DNA of 64,000 nucleotides. Origin: Erwinia sp. S63 (GTDB taxonomy: Bacteria; Pseudomonadota; Gammaproteobacteria; Enterobacterales; Enterobacteriaceae). A program made the translations under genes and the position numbers. The notes below the pieces were generated by a model, which saw only the letters and a program-made list of their open reading frames with translations, was not told the DNA's origin and made no database searches. This document shows, piece after piece, positions 26,267 to 35,960 of this stretch (the stretch's first letter is position 1; every line of letters begins with the position of its first letter). The DNA is taken from assembly GCF_016625195.1 (NCBI RefSeq), contig NZ_JACVUP010000003.1:186001-250000 (forward strand). Direction: 5' to 3'.

Positions 26267-27499
26267 ATGTCAGTCAATCTCAAATTAATACCATCACCTG
26301 CAATTAAACCGGTGGCGCCAAAATGGTGGGTGTGGCTTTTAATGTTGCTCATCATGATAATCGTTGGCATAAATTACGCCATAATGATGAAGATCTCTAA
26401 ACCGGACATGAGCAACATAATATTTTGGGAGAACGCGCTTGAATTGCCCTTTTTAGGTTGGGCTTTTCTATTGTTTTTCCGTCTGGCCTGGTTTAAAGGA
26501 CAATCCAATGCAGCTATAAACAGTGATCGGTTACGTGAAAAACAACTCAATCGAGAACTACAGCGCGGGCAGCGTTGTTTAAATGTCTATGGATTAAGTC
26601 TCCATACTACTTTCCGCACTGACGCTGATACTCAAGGTAATTTACAGTGGGATGCTTTGAGCCAAAAAAAGGCGGCATTGAAAACACAGCCATCATGGTT
26701 GGGATACCGGGGTGTCCGACACAGTCGTTTAATCAGAAATAATGAAGAAGCCGTAGAGCAATTATTGAAGCGGGGATACGCTAAAGTGCTGGAAGAACTC
26801 AGCCCAATCCTTGCCATGATGTCAGAAGAAACATCTATTGCTGTATTACTTGAATGCGAGAGTCACCTGAATAGTCATCAGATAGAGAGTACTTTTAGGC
26901 AGTGCTGGGATGACATTAGCATAGCTCAACCCGTTACGCGCATTTCAGGTGCCGGGCTTGCCGTCATTGACCAATGGTTAGATCAAAGCAGTAATGAAAA
27001 AACAATGCTTTTAGTCTTAGCCGCACAGATTGAACCCGAACATCCTGAGGGAACTTCAGAAGCAATTGTCGGCTTACTGCTTGGTCATTCACTACCTATA
27101 CCGAATCTAACGATTCTTGCGCGGTTGCATCGTCCGGAACAGTCATATCATACAGACGTTAAAGATTTGGAATATGCTATTGCGCACTCCCTGAAATGGG
27201 TTCCCATAACGGGTGAAAGTATAGAGTCTGGCTGGCTGGTTGGTATCCATTCGGAACATAATATTGCTGTTGCCTCGGCATTAAAAGCTGTAAATAGTCC
27301 CACCAATATTGGGCAGGACTTAAATAATCTTGATGCAATATTGGGATATCCTGGTTGTTCTGCTCCATGGGTTGCCATCGCCTGCGCCACACAATTCTGC
27401 AGAAATGGAAAAGCGCAATTGATCTTGAGTGGTAATCGTACCAACGCACCGTTGTGGGCCACAATAGTTTCGCCTGAGGGACTATCAACTCAGTCGTGA
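26267..27499 (+). CDS. T6SS-associated membrane protein of unknown function
   Basis: 410 residues. Two N-terminal membrane helices (about 20-41, WWVWLLMLLIMIIVGINYAI, and about 63-80) are followed by a ~320-residue soluble part with no motif I know. Similar genes stand between PAAR and tssM in Klebsiella-like T6SS clusters, as far as I recall, which argues for a conserved accessory role near the membrane complex. The start at 26267 matches the end of the PAAR gene; the frame upstream overlaps it. Sequence is AT-rich like the island. Confidence 0.7.
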   Translation: MSVNLKLIPSPAIKPVAPKWWVWLLMLLIMIIVGINYAIMMKISKPDMSNIIFWENALELPFLGWAFLLFFRLAWFKGQSNAAINSDRLREKQLNRELQRGQRCLNVYGLSLHTTFRTDADTQGNLQWDALSQKKAALKTQPSWLGYRGVRHSRLIRNNEEAVEQLLKRGYAKVLEELSPILAMMSEETSIAVLLECESHLNSHQIESTFRQCWDDISIAQPVTRISGAGLAVIDQWLDQSSNEKTMLLVLAAQIEPEHPEGTSEAIVGLLLGHSLPIPNLTILARLHRPEQSYHTDVKDLEYAIAHSLKWVPITGESIESGWLVGIHSEHNIAVASALKAVNSPTNIGQDLNNLDAILGYPGCSAPWVAIACATQFCRNGKAQLILSGNRTNAPLWATIVSPEGLSTQS

Positions 27500-27562
27500 T
27501 ACACGAATTAGTAAAGAAAATGGAATGATGAAAACTAATGATTGTGCAACAGGGAATAAATG

Positions 27563-30500
27563 ATGAACACATCGAATAAAGGAAGTGATAGGCACTGGAT
27601 AGGTCGTTATGGCGTTATTTTTCTTGTGCTCACTGCGATTGCCTGGGGTATTTATCGTTTTGGTGAAAGAATTGGCCTGTTAACGTTTCAAAGCAAGCTT
27701 TACGCCTTCATTGGATTATGTTTTATTTTTTTATGCATGAGTTACGGAGTGATTTTAATTAGAAGCATCTTGCAAGAGCGTAATGATAATCATGCCTCTG
27801 TTAAAAATAATAAAAACCAGCAAGTGAATAGAAACTCCGCCTCTAGTGTCGCCATATCTGAACTCAAGTTGGCACTAGGCGATCAGTTTGGTCTTTTCTG
27901 GCGAAGGAAAGTGACCATTATTATGCTCACCGGGCGTAAGCAGGATGTGGAACAACTCGCCCCTGGCATTAGCAGTCAATTCTGGCTAGAGCATCAAGGT
28001 ACGGTGCTGTTGTGGGGGGGAGATACAGATCAGCCTTTGGATAATGACTGGTTCAGCAAGATTAAGGCATTATGCCATCAACCGATTGATGCATTGATTT
28101 GGGTCACTTCATCTCTGAGTCGATCTCCTGCTTTGGATTACGCGTCATCCGACGACATGTTATCACCACAGGAAATAGATACACTCTCCCGAAGAATTAC
28201 CTCTCGTTATGAATTATTAGGATGGAGACTGCCGTTTATTGTGTGGTCGTTACATCCGGCTAGTGACTGCTCAGGAAGAATTACACAGTCTGTCGGTTGC
28301 TTATTGCCATTCCGAGCAACATCGGAGGCTATTGAAGCGCAATTACTTACATTGGCCTCTAAATTGACAGAGCAAGGAATTCAGCAAATCTGTATTGATC
28401 CTCAGTACACATTCTTGCTTGCTTTGAAATCTGAGCTCTCCCTGTCAGCGAGGCGTATTAGCCAGTCTCTGACTGAGTTGCTGAATCCGCATCGTCCGTT
28501 ACCCGTTGCAGGGATTATGTTTAGCCCTTCAGCAATGGAGTCTGCCCGAGAGGTTAAACATCATTGGGGAAAAGACACGTATTGGGATTCGTTACTTGCT
28601 TCACTTTCAACATTACCTGTGGGATTACGCCCGGTAAAACATCGTCTGGGATGGCCTCAGGTATTATGCATTATTAGTTCAGCATTTATGGTGCTCTGGG
28701 CTGCTGGGATAATTATCTCGTTTATTTACAACCGTAATATTATTGCTACGACACAGGATCAGATTACTCGCGCGTCTCAAAGTGTTGGGATTGAGCAGCG
28801 GCTGAGTGCACTCGCTGAATTGCAAGCGGGAATCGAACGCCTGCAAAATCGGTCTGCTCACGGTGTGCCGTGGTATGACTTCACTGGGCTAAATCAAAAT
28901 GATGCGCTACTCCACGTACTTTGGGAGCGATACAGTAATGTCGCACTGCCGTTGCTGCGTGATGCGGCGGCAATTCACCTCAAGGCCAAGCTGAAAACCA
29001 TAGCCGCATTGCCGCCAGATAGTCCACTTCGCGAGCAGCTTGCAAGACCTGCTTACACCCAGATCAAACTATTACTGATGCTGGCGCGACCGGAACGAAT
29101 GAATGAGGAGTGGTTTAGTCATGCACTGATACGGGATTGGGCGCAGCGTGAAGGCGTGACTGACAGTTATTGGCAGGGAGAAGGTGCACCGCTGCTGGCC
29201 TTCTACAGCAAGAGTTTGCGTACACATCCGCAGTGGGCGCTAAAGATCGATGATGAACTTGTCAGTCAGGTACGCGCCCTGCTGGTGCGGCAGATGGGGG
29301 TAACCAACAGCGAAACCCGCCAGTACCAGCGGATGCTCTCACAGGTAGCCCGACAGTATGCTGACATGCGCCTGTCAGACATGACCGGCGATACCGATAC
29401 GGCGCGTTTGTTCACGACCGATGAAGTAGTCCCGGGGATGTTTACCCGGCAGGCCTGGGAAGACGGCGTGAAACCTGCCATTGAAAAAGTAGCTCGCGAG
29501 CGCAAGGAAGAGATGGACTGGGTGCTGGGTGACAATTCGCAGGCCGACCTGGCAGCATCACCGGGCGCACTGCAAGCCAGGCTGACCAGCCGTTACTTCA
29601 CTGACTACAGCGCCGCCTGGCTGAATTTTCTCAACAGCCTGCGCCTGCAACCTACTCCGACGTTATCAGACGCAATTGACCAGCTCACGCTGATGGCAGA
29701 CGTCAGGCAGTCACCGCTGGTGGCGCTGATGAATACGCTCAACGTGCAGGGACGGACCGGGCAGAGTGGGGATGCTATTGCTGACTCGCTGGTGAAGTCT
29801 GCGCAGAACCTGCTCAGTCGGGAAAAGCGCCCTGCCATTGACCAGAACAGAGGCCCGAGCGGCCCACTCGATGCGACTTTCGGCCCGCTGCTGGCGCTGA
29901 CTGACAGTCAGGGCAGCAGCAGTATGAGCCTGCGTACCTTCCTGACGCGCGTGACTCAGGTGCGTCTGCGCCTGCAGCAGGTCACCAACGCGGCAGACCC
30001 GCAGGCCATGACGCAGACGCTGGCGCAGACGGTGTTTCAGGGAAAAACGGTTGACCTGACTGACACGCGTGATTACGGCAGCCTGGTCGCCGCCGGGCTG
30101 GGACAGGAGTGGAGCGGTTTCGGACAGACGGTGTTTGTGCGCCCGATGGAGCAGGCCTGGCAGCAGGTGCTGATGCCGGCTGCGGGCAGCCTGAACGCCC
30201 AGTGGCAGCAGGCGGTGGTGAACGAGTGGAACAGCGCGTTTGGCGGCCGCTATCCGTTTAAAAATGTCAGCAGTGAGGTGTCACTGCCGCTGCTGGCGAA
30301 ATATCTGAACGTAGAGAACGGACGCATCACCCGCTTCCTGCAGTCGCGTCTAAGCGGCGTGCTGCACCGCGAAGGCACGCGCTGGATACCGGACAGTATC
30401 AACGCCCAGGGGCTGACGTTTAACCCGGCCTTTCTGCAGGCGCTTAATCAGCTCAGCCGGATTTCCGACGTGGTGTTCACCAATGGTGAGGCCGGGCTGC

Positions 30501-30943
30501 ACTTTGAGCTGCGTCCTGGTACGGCTGCAGACGTTATGCAGACTGACCTGATTATTGACAGTCAGAAGCTCACCTACATGAATCAGCAACCGGTGTGGAA
30601 ACGCTTCACCTGGCCAGCTGACACTGAAGCACCGGGTGCGTCGCTGAGCTGGATAAGCACGAAGGCCGGCACCCGCCAGTATGGTGATATGCCAGGGAGC
30701 TGGGGCCTGATTCGCCTGCTGGATAAGGCTCAGGTCAGCGCTAATCCGGGCATCAGCAGCAGCTGGCAGCTCACCTGGCAGGCACCTGACGGTCGTCCGC
30801 TGAACTACATTCTGCGAACAGAAGCGGGGGAAGGGCCGCTGGCGCTACTGAAACTGCGCAACTTCACGCTCCCGGCCGACATTTTCATTATCAGTGACAC
30901 ACCGGACGTGCCGGATGAAACTTTTGTCAGCGAGGAAGACTAA
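27563..30943 (+). CDS. tssM: T6SS membrane-complex protein TssM (IcmF)
   Basis: Large inner-membrane protein that joins TssL and TssJ across the periplasm. About 1126 residues. Two N-terminal helices (about 15-32 and 40-60) and a third near 368-390 (CIISSAFMVLWAAGIIISFIY) frame a cytoplasmic domain; the long C-terminal part is periplasmic. The usual P-loop position reads IIMLTGRKQDVEQ, so no Walker A is present, as in some other TssM proteins. Start 27563 is preferred to 27560 by spacing to AGGGA at 27551. Composition changes sharply along the gene: 24 of 60 G/C at 28681-28740 against 37 of 60 at 29401-29460. Confidence 0.93.
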   Translation: MNTSNKGSDRHWIGRYGVIFLVLTAIAWGIYRFGERIGLLTFQSKLYAFIGLCFIFLCMSYGVILIRSILQERNDNHASVKNNKNQQVNRNSASSVAISELKLALGDQFGLFWRRKVTIIMLTGRKQDVEQLAPGISSQFWLEHQGTVLLWGGDTDQPLDNDWFSKIKALCHQPIDALIWVTSSLSRSPALDYASSDDMLSPQEIDTLSRRITSRYELLGWRLPFIVWSLHPASDCSGRITQSVGCLLPFRATSEAIEAQLLTLASKLTEQGIQQICIDPQYTFLLALKSELSLSARRISQSLTELLNPHRPLPVAGIMFSPSAMESAREVKHHWGKDTYWDSLLASLSTLPVGLRPVKHRLGWPQVLCIISSAFMVLWAAGIIISFIYNRNIIATTQDQITRASQSVGIEQRLSALAELQAGIERLQNRSAHGVPWYDFTGLNQNDALLHVLWERYSNVALPLLRDAAAIHLKAKLKTIAALPPDSPLREQLARPAYTQIKLLLMLARPERMNEEWFSHALIRDWAQREGVTDSYWQGEGAPLLAFYSKSLRTHPQWALKIDDELVSQVRALLVRQMGVTNSETRQYQRMLSQVARQYADMRLSDMTGDTDTARLFTTDEVVPGMFTRQAWEDGVKPAIEKVARERKEEMDWVLGDNSQADLAASPGALQARLTSRYFTDYSAAWLNFLNSLRLQPTPTLSDAIDQLTLMADVRQSPLVALMNTLNVQGRTGQSGDAIADSLVKSAQNLLSREKRPAIDQNRGPSGPLDATFGPLLALTDSQGSSSMSLRTFLTRVTQVRLRLQQVTNAADPQAMTQTLAQTVFQGKTVDLTDTRDYGSLVAAGLGQEWSGFGQTVFVRPMEQAWQQVLMPAAGSLNAQWQQAVVNEWNSAFGGRYPFKNVSSEVSLPLLAKYLNVENGRITRFLQSRLSGVLHREGTRWIPDSINAQGLTFNPAFLQALNQLSRISDVVFTNGEAGLHFELRPGTAADVMQTDLIIDSQKLTYMNQQPVWKRFTWPADTEAPGASLSWISTKAGTRQYGDMPGSWGLIRLLDKAQVSANPGISSSWQLTWQAPDGRPLNYILRTEAGEGPLALLKLRNFTLPADIFIISDTPDVPDETFVSEED

Positions 30944-32523
30944 TGCCACTGCAATCCCTGATTAATGCCTGCGGTGCTGATTCGAACCATCTTCGCGTGC
31001 TGGCCACGGAGTCTGTTTCTCTGTGGGAGCCATGGCTGAAGCCTCTGGCGGACACCCACTCAGCAGGCGAAGACCCGACCTACAACGATGCATTCCAGCA
31101 GATGCAGCAGGAGATGAACCGGTTGTCTGGCGCGGATACGGCGCTTATCTGTGCGCTGGCGGAGCAGGTACTGACGACGGAAGCCAAAGATATCCGCGTG
31201 GCAGTCTGGTACTGCTGGGCGCGACTGCAACAGGACGGTGAAGAAGGGTTCGCCGACGGTCTGGCCCTGCTTGCCGGCCTGCTTCAGCGCTTCGGTGATG
31301 CTTTGCATCCGCAACGGGCGCGCAGTCGTGAGGCGGCGCTTGGCTTTCCCGCCAGCGCGCGCATGCTGGATACGCTGACGCTTTATCCTGAAGTGACGAC
31401 CGCAACGGCGCAGCGTGCCGTGGCGGCGTTGCTGGCAATCGATGATGCCTGCGGAGTGCAGGGTGGGTCCAGCCTTGGTGGCCTTTACGGCGCGCTGGAG
31501 GCAAGGTTGTTGAGGGCAGGCGGCCCTGATGCGGTAGTGCCCCAGACGGCGGCAGACGGTCCCGCATCCCAGTCGTCTTCAGCTTCCGCCGCCCCCGCTC
31601 TGGCGGCTATCAGCTCCGGGCGTGATCTGCTGGACCAGGCACGAACGCTGGCCGCTTATCTGCGCGATCAGCCAGGCGGATGGCTGGCCGCGCATAGGCT
31701 GATGAAAACCATCCGTCATGACACGCTCAGCCAGCTGCCACCGCTGTCCGGTGACGGCAAAAGCCGTATCGAGCCACCCAAGCCGGACCAGCGCGCACAG
31801 CTTAAACGCCTGTGGCTGCAGCAGAGCTGGGCCGAACTGGCCGAGCAGGCCGACAGCCTATTCAGCCGGGGCGGCAATCACTTCTGGCTTGACCTGCAGT
31901 GGTACCAGCACCAGGCGCAGCTGCGTTCGGGCAATGCGGCGCTGGCGGCGATTGTTCAGGACGATCTCAAGGGGCTGCTATCGCGTCTTACCGGGCTGCA
32001 AACGCTGGCTTTCAGTGACGGAATGCCGTTTGCGGATGAGGTCACCATGGGCTGGATCCAGCAGCATGTGTTGATGTCTGCTGGAGTGTTCGGAACAGAG
32101 ACTGGCTCTGTGACTGCTGGCGCTGAAGATGATGTGCTGCAGCTTGAGAGCGAGGCCACTGACCTGGCAGACAGGGAAGGCATTGAGGCTGCGCTGGCCT
32201 GGCTGCAGCAGCGGCCCGGCATCAGTTCATCTCGCCAGCAGTGGTTATTGCGTTTGCTAATGGCCAGACTTGCTGAGCAATTTGGCCGTCAGGAAATGGC
32301 GCTTCATCTGCTGTGCTCGCTCGATACGCAAGCGGAGAACATGGTACTAAGCGAATGGGAGCCGTCTCTGCTGTTTGAGGTGAAGTCTCGCAGACTCAAA
32401 ATGCTGCGTGCACGAGCAGTTAGAGGGGGTACAGATAAGCTACAAACAAATAAGGAAATTGAGCTATTGATTTCAGGTCTTATTAGACTTGATCCCGCAA
32501 AGTCTGTTGCAATTTGTGGATGA
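30943..32523 (+). CDS. tssA: T6SS cap protein TssA
   Basis: Coordinates baseplate assembly and tail growth. 526 residues with an N-terminal ImpA_N domain (WLKPLADTHSAGEDPTYNDAFQQMQQE, the typical GxDPxYdd-like motif), a flexible Ala/Ser-rich linker near 210-225, and a C-terminal VasJ-type region. It begins in the tssM stop (TAATG). Confidence 0.92.
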   Translation: MPLQSLINACGADSNHLRVLATESVSLWEPWLKPLADTHSAGEDPTYNDAFQQMQQEMNRLSGADTALICALAEQVLTTEAKDIRVAVWYCWARLQQDGEEGFADGLALLAGLLQRFGDALHPQRARSREAALGFPASARMLDTLTLYPEVTTATAQRAVAALLAIDDACGVQGGSSLGGLYGALEARLLRAGGPDAVVPQTAADGPASQSSSASAAPALAAISSGRDLLDQARTLAAYLRDQPGGWLAAHRLMKTIRHDTLSQLPPLSGDGKSRIEPPKPDQRAQLKRLWLQQSWAELAEQADSLFSRGGNHFWLDLQWYQHQAQLRSGNAALAAIVQDDLKGLLSRLTGLQTLAFSDGMPFADEVTMGWIQQHVLMSAGVFGTETGSVTAGAEDDVLQLESEATDLADREGIEAALAWLQQRPGISSSRQQWLLRLLMARLAEQFGRQEMALHLLCSLDTQAENMVLSEWEPSLLFEVKSRRLKMLRARAVRGGTDKLQTNKEIELLISGLIRLDPAKSVAICG

Positions 32524-32603
32524 GTATTTCGCAAACGACTAAGTGTGGTAATTGAGCCATATTTACTCATATCTAATATGTTTTTAATAATCAAGGTGGA
32601 TTT

Positions 32604-32951
32604 ATGCTTTCATTAATTCGTGTTGTCAATTTTATGGTTTCAATCATATTCCTTATTGGAGGTGTGTTGAGTTTTTTCCTTGGTGGGATGTTGATAGGTA
32701 TATTCCCAGAGTTTGCTGCTTTTTCAATGCTCTTTGCAATCCTTCCAATAGTTTTAATCTTCCTTTCAATTCTGGGCTTATATGGCGTGCTAAATAACAA
32801 CATCAAAGTACAGATGGCTTTTGATATTTTATTGCTTCCATTCTGGAATGTCGGAACTGTGGTAGGTGCTGTTTGTTTAATCTTATTCTTAGTCGAGCGA
32901 TATAAAGTCTCTGGCAAATCGATTAGCTCCGACGCACCTGACAAGCCATAA
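32604..32951 (+). CDS. Small membrane protein of unknown function within the T6SS locus
   Basis: 115 residues with three or four hydrophobic helices (about 7-35, 38-62 and 88-101) and a short polar tail, KSISSDAPDKP. A good AAGGTGG ribosome site stands before the ATG. AT-rich, unlike tssA and tssF on either side, and set apart by ~80-bp and ~190-bp gaps, so it looks inserted. It could be an immunity protein against a membrane-acting effector or an unrelated cargo gene. No family recognised. Confidence 0.6.
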   Translation: MLSLIRVVNFMVSIIFLIGGVLSFFLGGMLIGIFPEFAAFSMLFAILPIVLIFLSILGLYGVLNNNIKVQMAFDILLLPFWNVGTVVGAVCLILFLVERYKVSGKSISSDAPDKP

Positions 32952-33144
32952 TGTTTTTCTCTAGTTTTTAATTTTGATTAAGATTGCTCGAACAAATCAT
33001 TTAGCGAACTGTAGTGAGTGAAAGTTAAATTCATTTGAAAAAATGGATCGCTTTTATATCGCATAAAACATTCAGCTACATTGATTTTAATTGCTCCACA
33101 ATAACATCCAGTTGATACAGTCTATTTACAGAAATAATTTTATT
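32952..33144 (+). promoter_or_regulatory. AT-rich region before tssF, probable internal promoter
   Basis: 193 bp without a gene, strongly AT-rich. Such a gap inside an otherwise tightly packed cluster suggests a separate promoter for tssF-tssG-tssJ-tssE-tagA. I could not single out a convincing -35/-10 pair. Confidence 0.35.
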
Positions 33145-34908
33145 ATGAAAGACTTAACCCTGCGCTATTACGATACCGAAATGCGCTATCTGCGCGACGC
33201 CGCCAAAGAATTCGCCGAAACTCACCCTGACCGCGCCGCCATGCTCAATCTGGACCGCGCAGGCACGCCAGATCCCTTTGTGGAGCGTCTGCTTGAAGGA
33301 TTTGCTTTTTCCGTCGGTCGACTGCGTCAGAAAATTGACGATGACCTGCCGGAACTGACCGAAGGTCTGGTCAGCATGCTCTGGCCGCACTATCTACGCA
33401 CGATCCCGTCACTGAGCATAGTGGCTCTCTCGCCTGATCTGCCGAAAATGAAAATGGCGGAGACCGCTCCCACCGGGCTGGAGGTATATTCCCGCCCGGT
33501 AGGCCCCAAAAATACTGTCTGCCACTACCGCACCACAAAGCCGGTGACGCTTAATCCGCTGTCAATCTCAGGCGTGGTCATGGGCACCGAGCCGGACGGA
33601 CGCTCCGTGTTGCGTCTGCGCATCGCCAGCAGCGGGCAGGCGGACTGGAGCCAGTGTGACCTGCGCCATCTTAGCCTGTGGCTGGGAGAAGACGTGCCCG
33701 TGGCGACCGCGCTGCATCAGAGGCTGACCCGACGTCAGGCCGCGATATACGTCCGCCTGGCCGGGCAGCAGGAGCGGATCGCCCTCAACGCCTGGTTCAG
33801 CCCGGGTGGATTTGGTGAGGACGACAGACTATGGCCAAAGGGTGACAGCGCCTTCAGCGGCTATCAGTTGCTGCTGGAGTACTTCACCTTCCCGGAGAAG
33901 TTTCGCTTTGTGACCCTGAACGGACTGGAAGCTATCCCGCTTCCACCCGGACTCACGGGGTTCGATATTGAGGTGGTATTCAGTGAGGCGTGGCAGAGTG
34001 ATTTGCCGGTGACCGATGCTTCGCTGAAACTGCACTGCGTACCGGTGATTAACCTGTTCACGCTGGAAGCGGACCCGCTGACGGTTAACGGACTGGAGAG
34101 CGAGTACCTGCTGCGCGCGAAGCGCCTGCAGGACGGACATACCGAGATCTACTCGGTGGATGCAGTCAGCGGTTCAGGGCTGACCGGCGCGGCAGAGTAC
34201 GTTCCGTTCACCAGCTTCCGGCATCGGGGCGGCATGATGCGACGCCTCGCACCTGAGCGCTATTTTCATACGCGCGTTCGAAAAGGCGTGACCGGGATGC
34301 ACGACACCTGGCTGATACTCGGCGGTCAGCAATGGGAGGAGGGGGAGGAGCTTTCCCGCGATACGCTCTCGCTGCGCATCACCGGCACCAACGGCCAGCT
34401 TCCCCGTCGTGCGCTGCAGAGCACCCTGCTGGACCGCTGCGAACAGGTGCTGCAGACCCCTGTCACGGTGCGCAATCTGACTCGTCCGACACTTCCTGCT
34501 TATCCACCCGCTGAAGACCGCTTTCACTGGCGGGTGCTGAGCCACCTCGGTTCCGGCTTCATCAATATGATGAATAGCGCAGAGGTGCTGCGCGGCACGC
34601 TGGCGCTGTACAACTGGCAGGATGACGAACTCTGCAACCGCAGACTGGATGCGATCCTTGACGTACAGCATCACCGTCTGCAGCGGTTTGAGTCTGGTTA
34701 CCTGCTGCGCGGTCTCGACATTGAGGTGACGCTCGACAGCAGCGGTTTTACCGGTGACGGCGATGTACACCTGTTCGGCGAGATGCTTAACCGCTTCCTG
34801 TCGCTTTATGCAGACATGAACCAGTTCATTCAGCTCTCCCTGATTATCCGGCCTGAAGGAAAATGCATCCGGTGGAAAGAGAATCACAGTCAGCGCCTGC
34901 CCGGCTAA
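33145..34908 (+). CDS. tssF: T6SS baseplate protein TssF
   Basis: Baseplate wedge protein (VasA family), 587 residues. The start region MKDLTLRYYDTEMRYLRDAAKEFAETHPDRAAML is the standard opening of TssF, which fixes the ATG at 33145 although the frame is open from 33091 and the ribosome site is weak. Further family marks are FVERLLEGFAFSVGRLRQKIDDDLPELTEGLVSMLWPHYLR and GRLFGE-like VHLFGEMLNRFLSLYADMN near the end. Its 3' end overlaps tssG by 46 bp. Confidence 0.94.
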   Translation: MKDLTLRYYDTEMRYLRDAAKEFAETHPDRAAMLNLDRAGTPDPFVERLLEGFAFSVGRLRQKIDDDLPELTEGLVSMLWPHYLRTIPSLSIVALSPDLPKMKMAETAPTGLEVYSRPVGPKNTVCHYRTTKPVTLNPLSISGVVMGTEPDGRSVLRLRIASSGQADWSQCDLRHLSLWLGEDVPVATALHQRLTRRQAAIYVRLAGQQERIALNAWFSPGGFGEDDRLWPKGDSAFSGYQLLLEYFTFPEKFRFVTLNGLEAIPLPPGLTGFDIEVVFSEAWQSDLPVTDASLKLHCVPVINLFTLEADPLTVNGLESEYLLRAKRLQDGHTEIYSVDAVSGSGLTGAAEYVPFTSFRHRGGMMRRLAPERYFHTRVRKGVTGMHDTWLILGGQQWEEGEELSRDTLSLRITGTNGQLPRRALQSTLLDRCEQVLQTPVTVRNLTRPTLPAYPPAEDRFHWRVLSHLGSGFINMMNSAEVLRGTLALYNWQDDELCNRRLDAILDVQHHRLQRFESGYLLRGLDIEVTLDSSGFTGDGDVHLFGEMLNRFLSLYADMNQFIQLSLIIRPEGKCIRWKENHSQRLPG

Positions 34909-35960
34909 TCGCGCGGCTGGGTGACCGGCTGCCTTACATGAATTTTTACCGTTTCTGTCAGCTACTGGAGAGGAGTGATCCCGATGCACCCGTGCCGGGC
35001 AGCAGCTGGCAGGTGCGGCACGAGCCGGTGCGCTTCCGGCCTCATCCCGGCATGGGCTTCCCGGCAGGAGAAATTCGCGGTGCAGAAGCGCCCGCTCATC
35101 CGCATCTGCCGCCCACGGTGCGCATTAATTTCATGGGGCTCTATGGCACGGCGTCTCCGCTGCCGACGCACTACATTGATGATATGACGCGGCTACGCGA
35201 AGGGCACGAGGCCACCCAGGATTTTCTGGATATCTTCAGCCACCGTCTGACCACGCAGTTTTACCGCATCTGGCGCAAATACACCTACCCGGCCACTTTC
35301 GCACCAGGCGGCACCGATGACACCTCTCAGTACCTGCTGGGGCTGGCGGGTCTGGGGATAAGCGGCTGCGCGCAGAATATCGCCACGCCGGTCTCGCGTT
35401 TCCTGGCGTTGCTGCCGGTGATGCTGCTGCCCGGACGAACTGCGGAAGGCGTTACCTCACTGGTGAAGCTGCTGGCACCGGACACGCGCGCACAGGTCGT
35501 TCCATGGGATCCCCGTCGTATTCCTCAGTCTTCCCTGGTGAATATGAGCACGCGCCAACCGGTCAGTCTGACGCACCGTCCGGTGATGGGGACGCATGCC
35601 ACCGACGTCAACGGTCAGGTATTGCTGAGGCTGTTCACCGGCAACTCTGAGGAAGTCCGGGGCTGGCTCCCCGGCGGGCAACTGCACGGAGACCTGATGG
35701 CGCTGTTGCACGTCTACCTGGGATCAAAGCTGGATGCGCGACTGGATCTGTGCGTTGACCGCGCAATGATGCCTGATGCACAGCTGAGCTGCCGAACGGA
35801 GGGGGCTCAGCAACTCGGGCGCACGGCGGTGCTGCCTCTGACACAACCCTCGGGCTCACGCGAGTCTGATCTGATAACCATTCAGCTTGGTCGCTATCAG
35901 CGCGTCCAGGTACAACCTTCAAGGATAGAAACCGATGAACAGGGCGACTACCGCTGGTAA
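34863..35960 (+). CDS. tssG: T6SS baseplate protein TssG
   Basis: Baseplate wedge partner of TssF (VasB family), 365 residues. Typical features are the N-terminal YMNFYRFCQLLER, the VRINFMGLYGTASPLPTHYIDD motif and a C-terminal domain ending in TIQLGRYQRV. It begins within the last 46 bp of tssF and overlaps tssJ by 26 bp. Confidence 0.93.
   Translation: MHPVERESQSAPARLIARLGDRLPYMNFYRFCQLLERSDPDAPVPGSSWQVRHEPVRFRPHPGMGFPAGEIRGAEAPAHPHLPPTVRINFMGLYGTASPLPTHYIDDMTRLREGHEATQDFLDIFSHRLTTQFYRIWRKYTYPATFAPGGTDDTSQYLLGLAGLGISGCAQNIATPVSRFLALLPVMLLPGRTAEGVTSLVKLLAPDTRAQVVPWDPRRIPQSSLVNMSTRQPVSLTHRPVMGTHATDVNGQVLLRLFTGNSEEVRGWLPGGQLHGDLMALLHVYLGSKLDARLDLCVDRAMMPDAQLSCRTEGAQQLGRTAVLPLTQPSGSRESDLITIQLGRYQRVQVQPSRIETDEQGDYRW

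Noticed and set aside
27860..28020. Walker A motif expected in TssM
   Set aside because: The equivalent stretch reads IIMLTGRKQDVEQ without GxxxxGK[ST], so I do not claim ATP binding.
34174..34989. 271-codon open frame on the - strand
   Set aside because: Antisense to tssF/tssG, low-complexity translation, no start signals.
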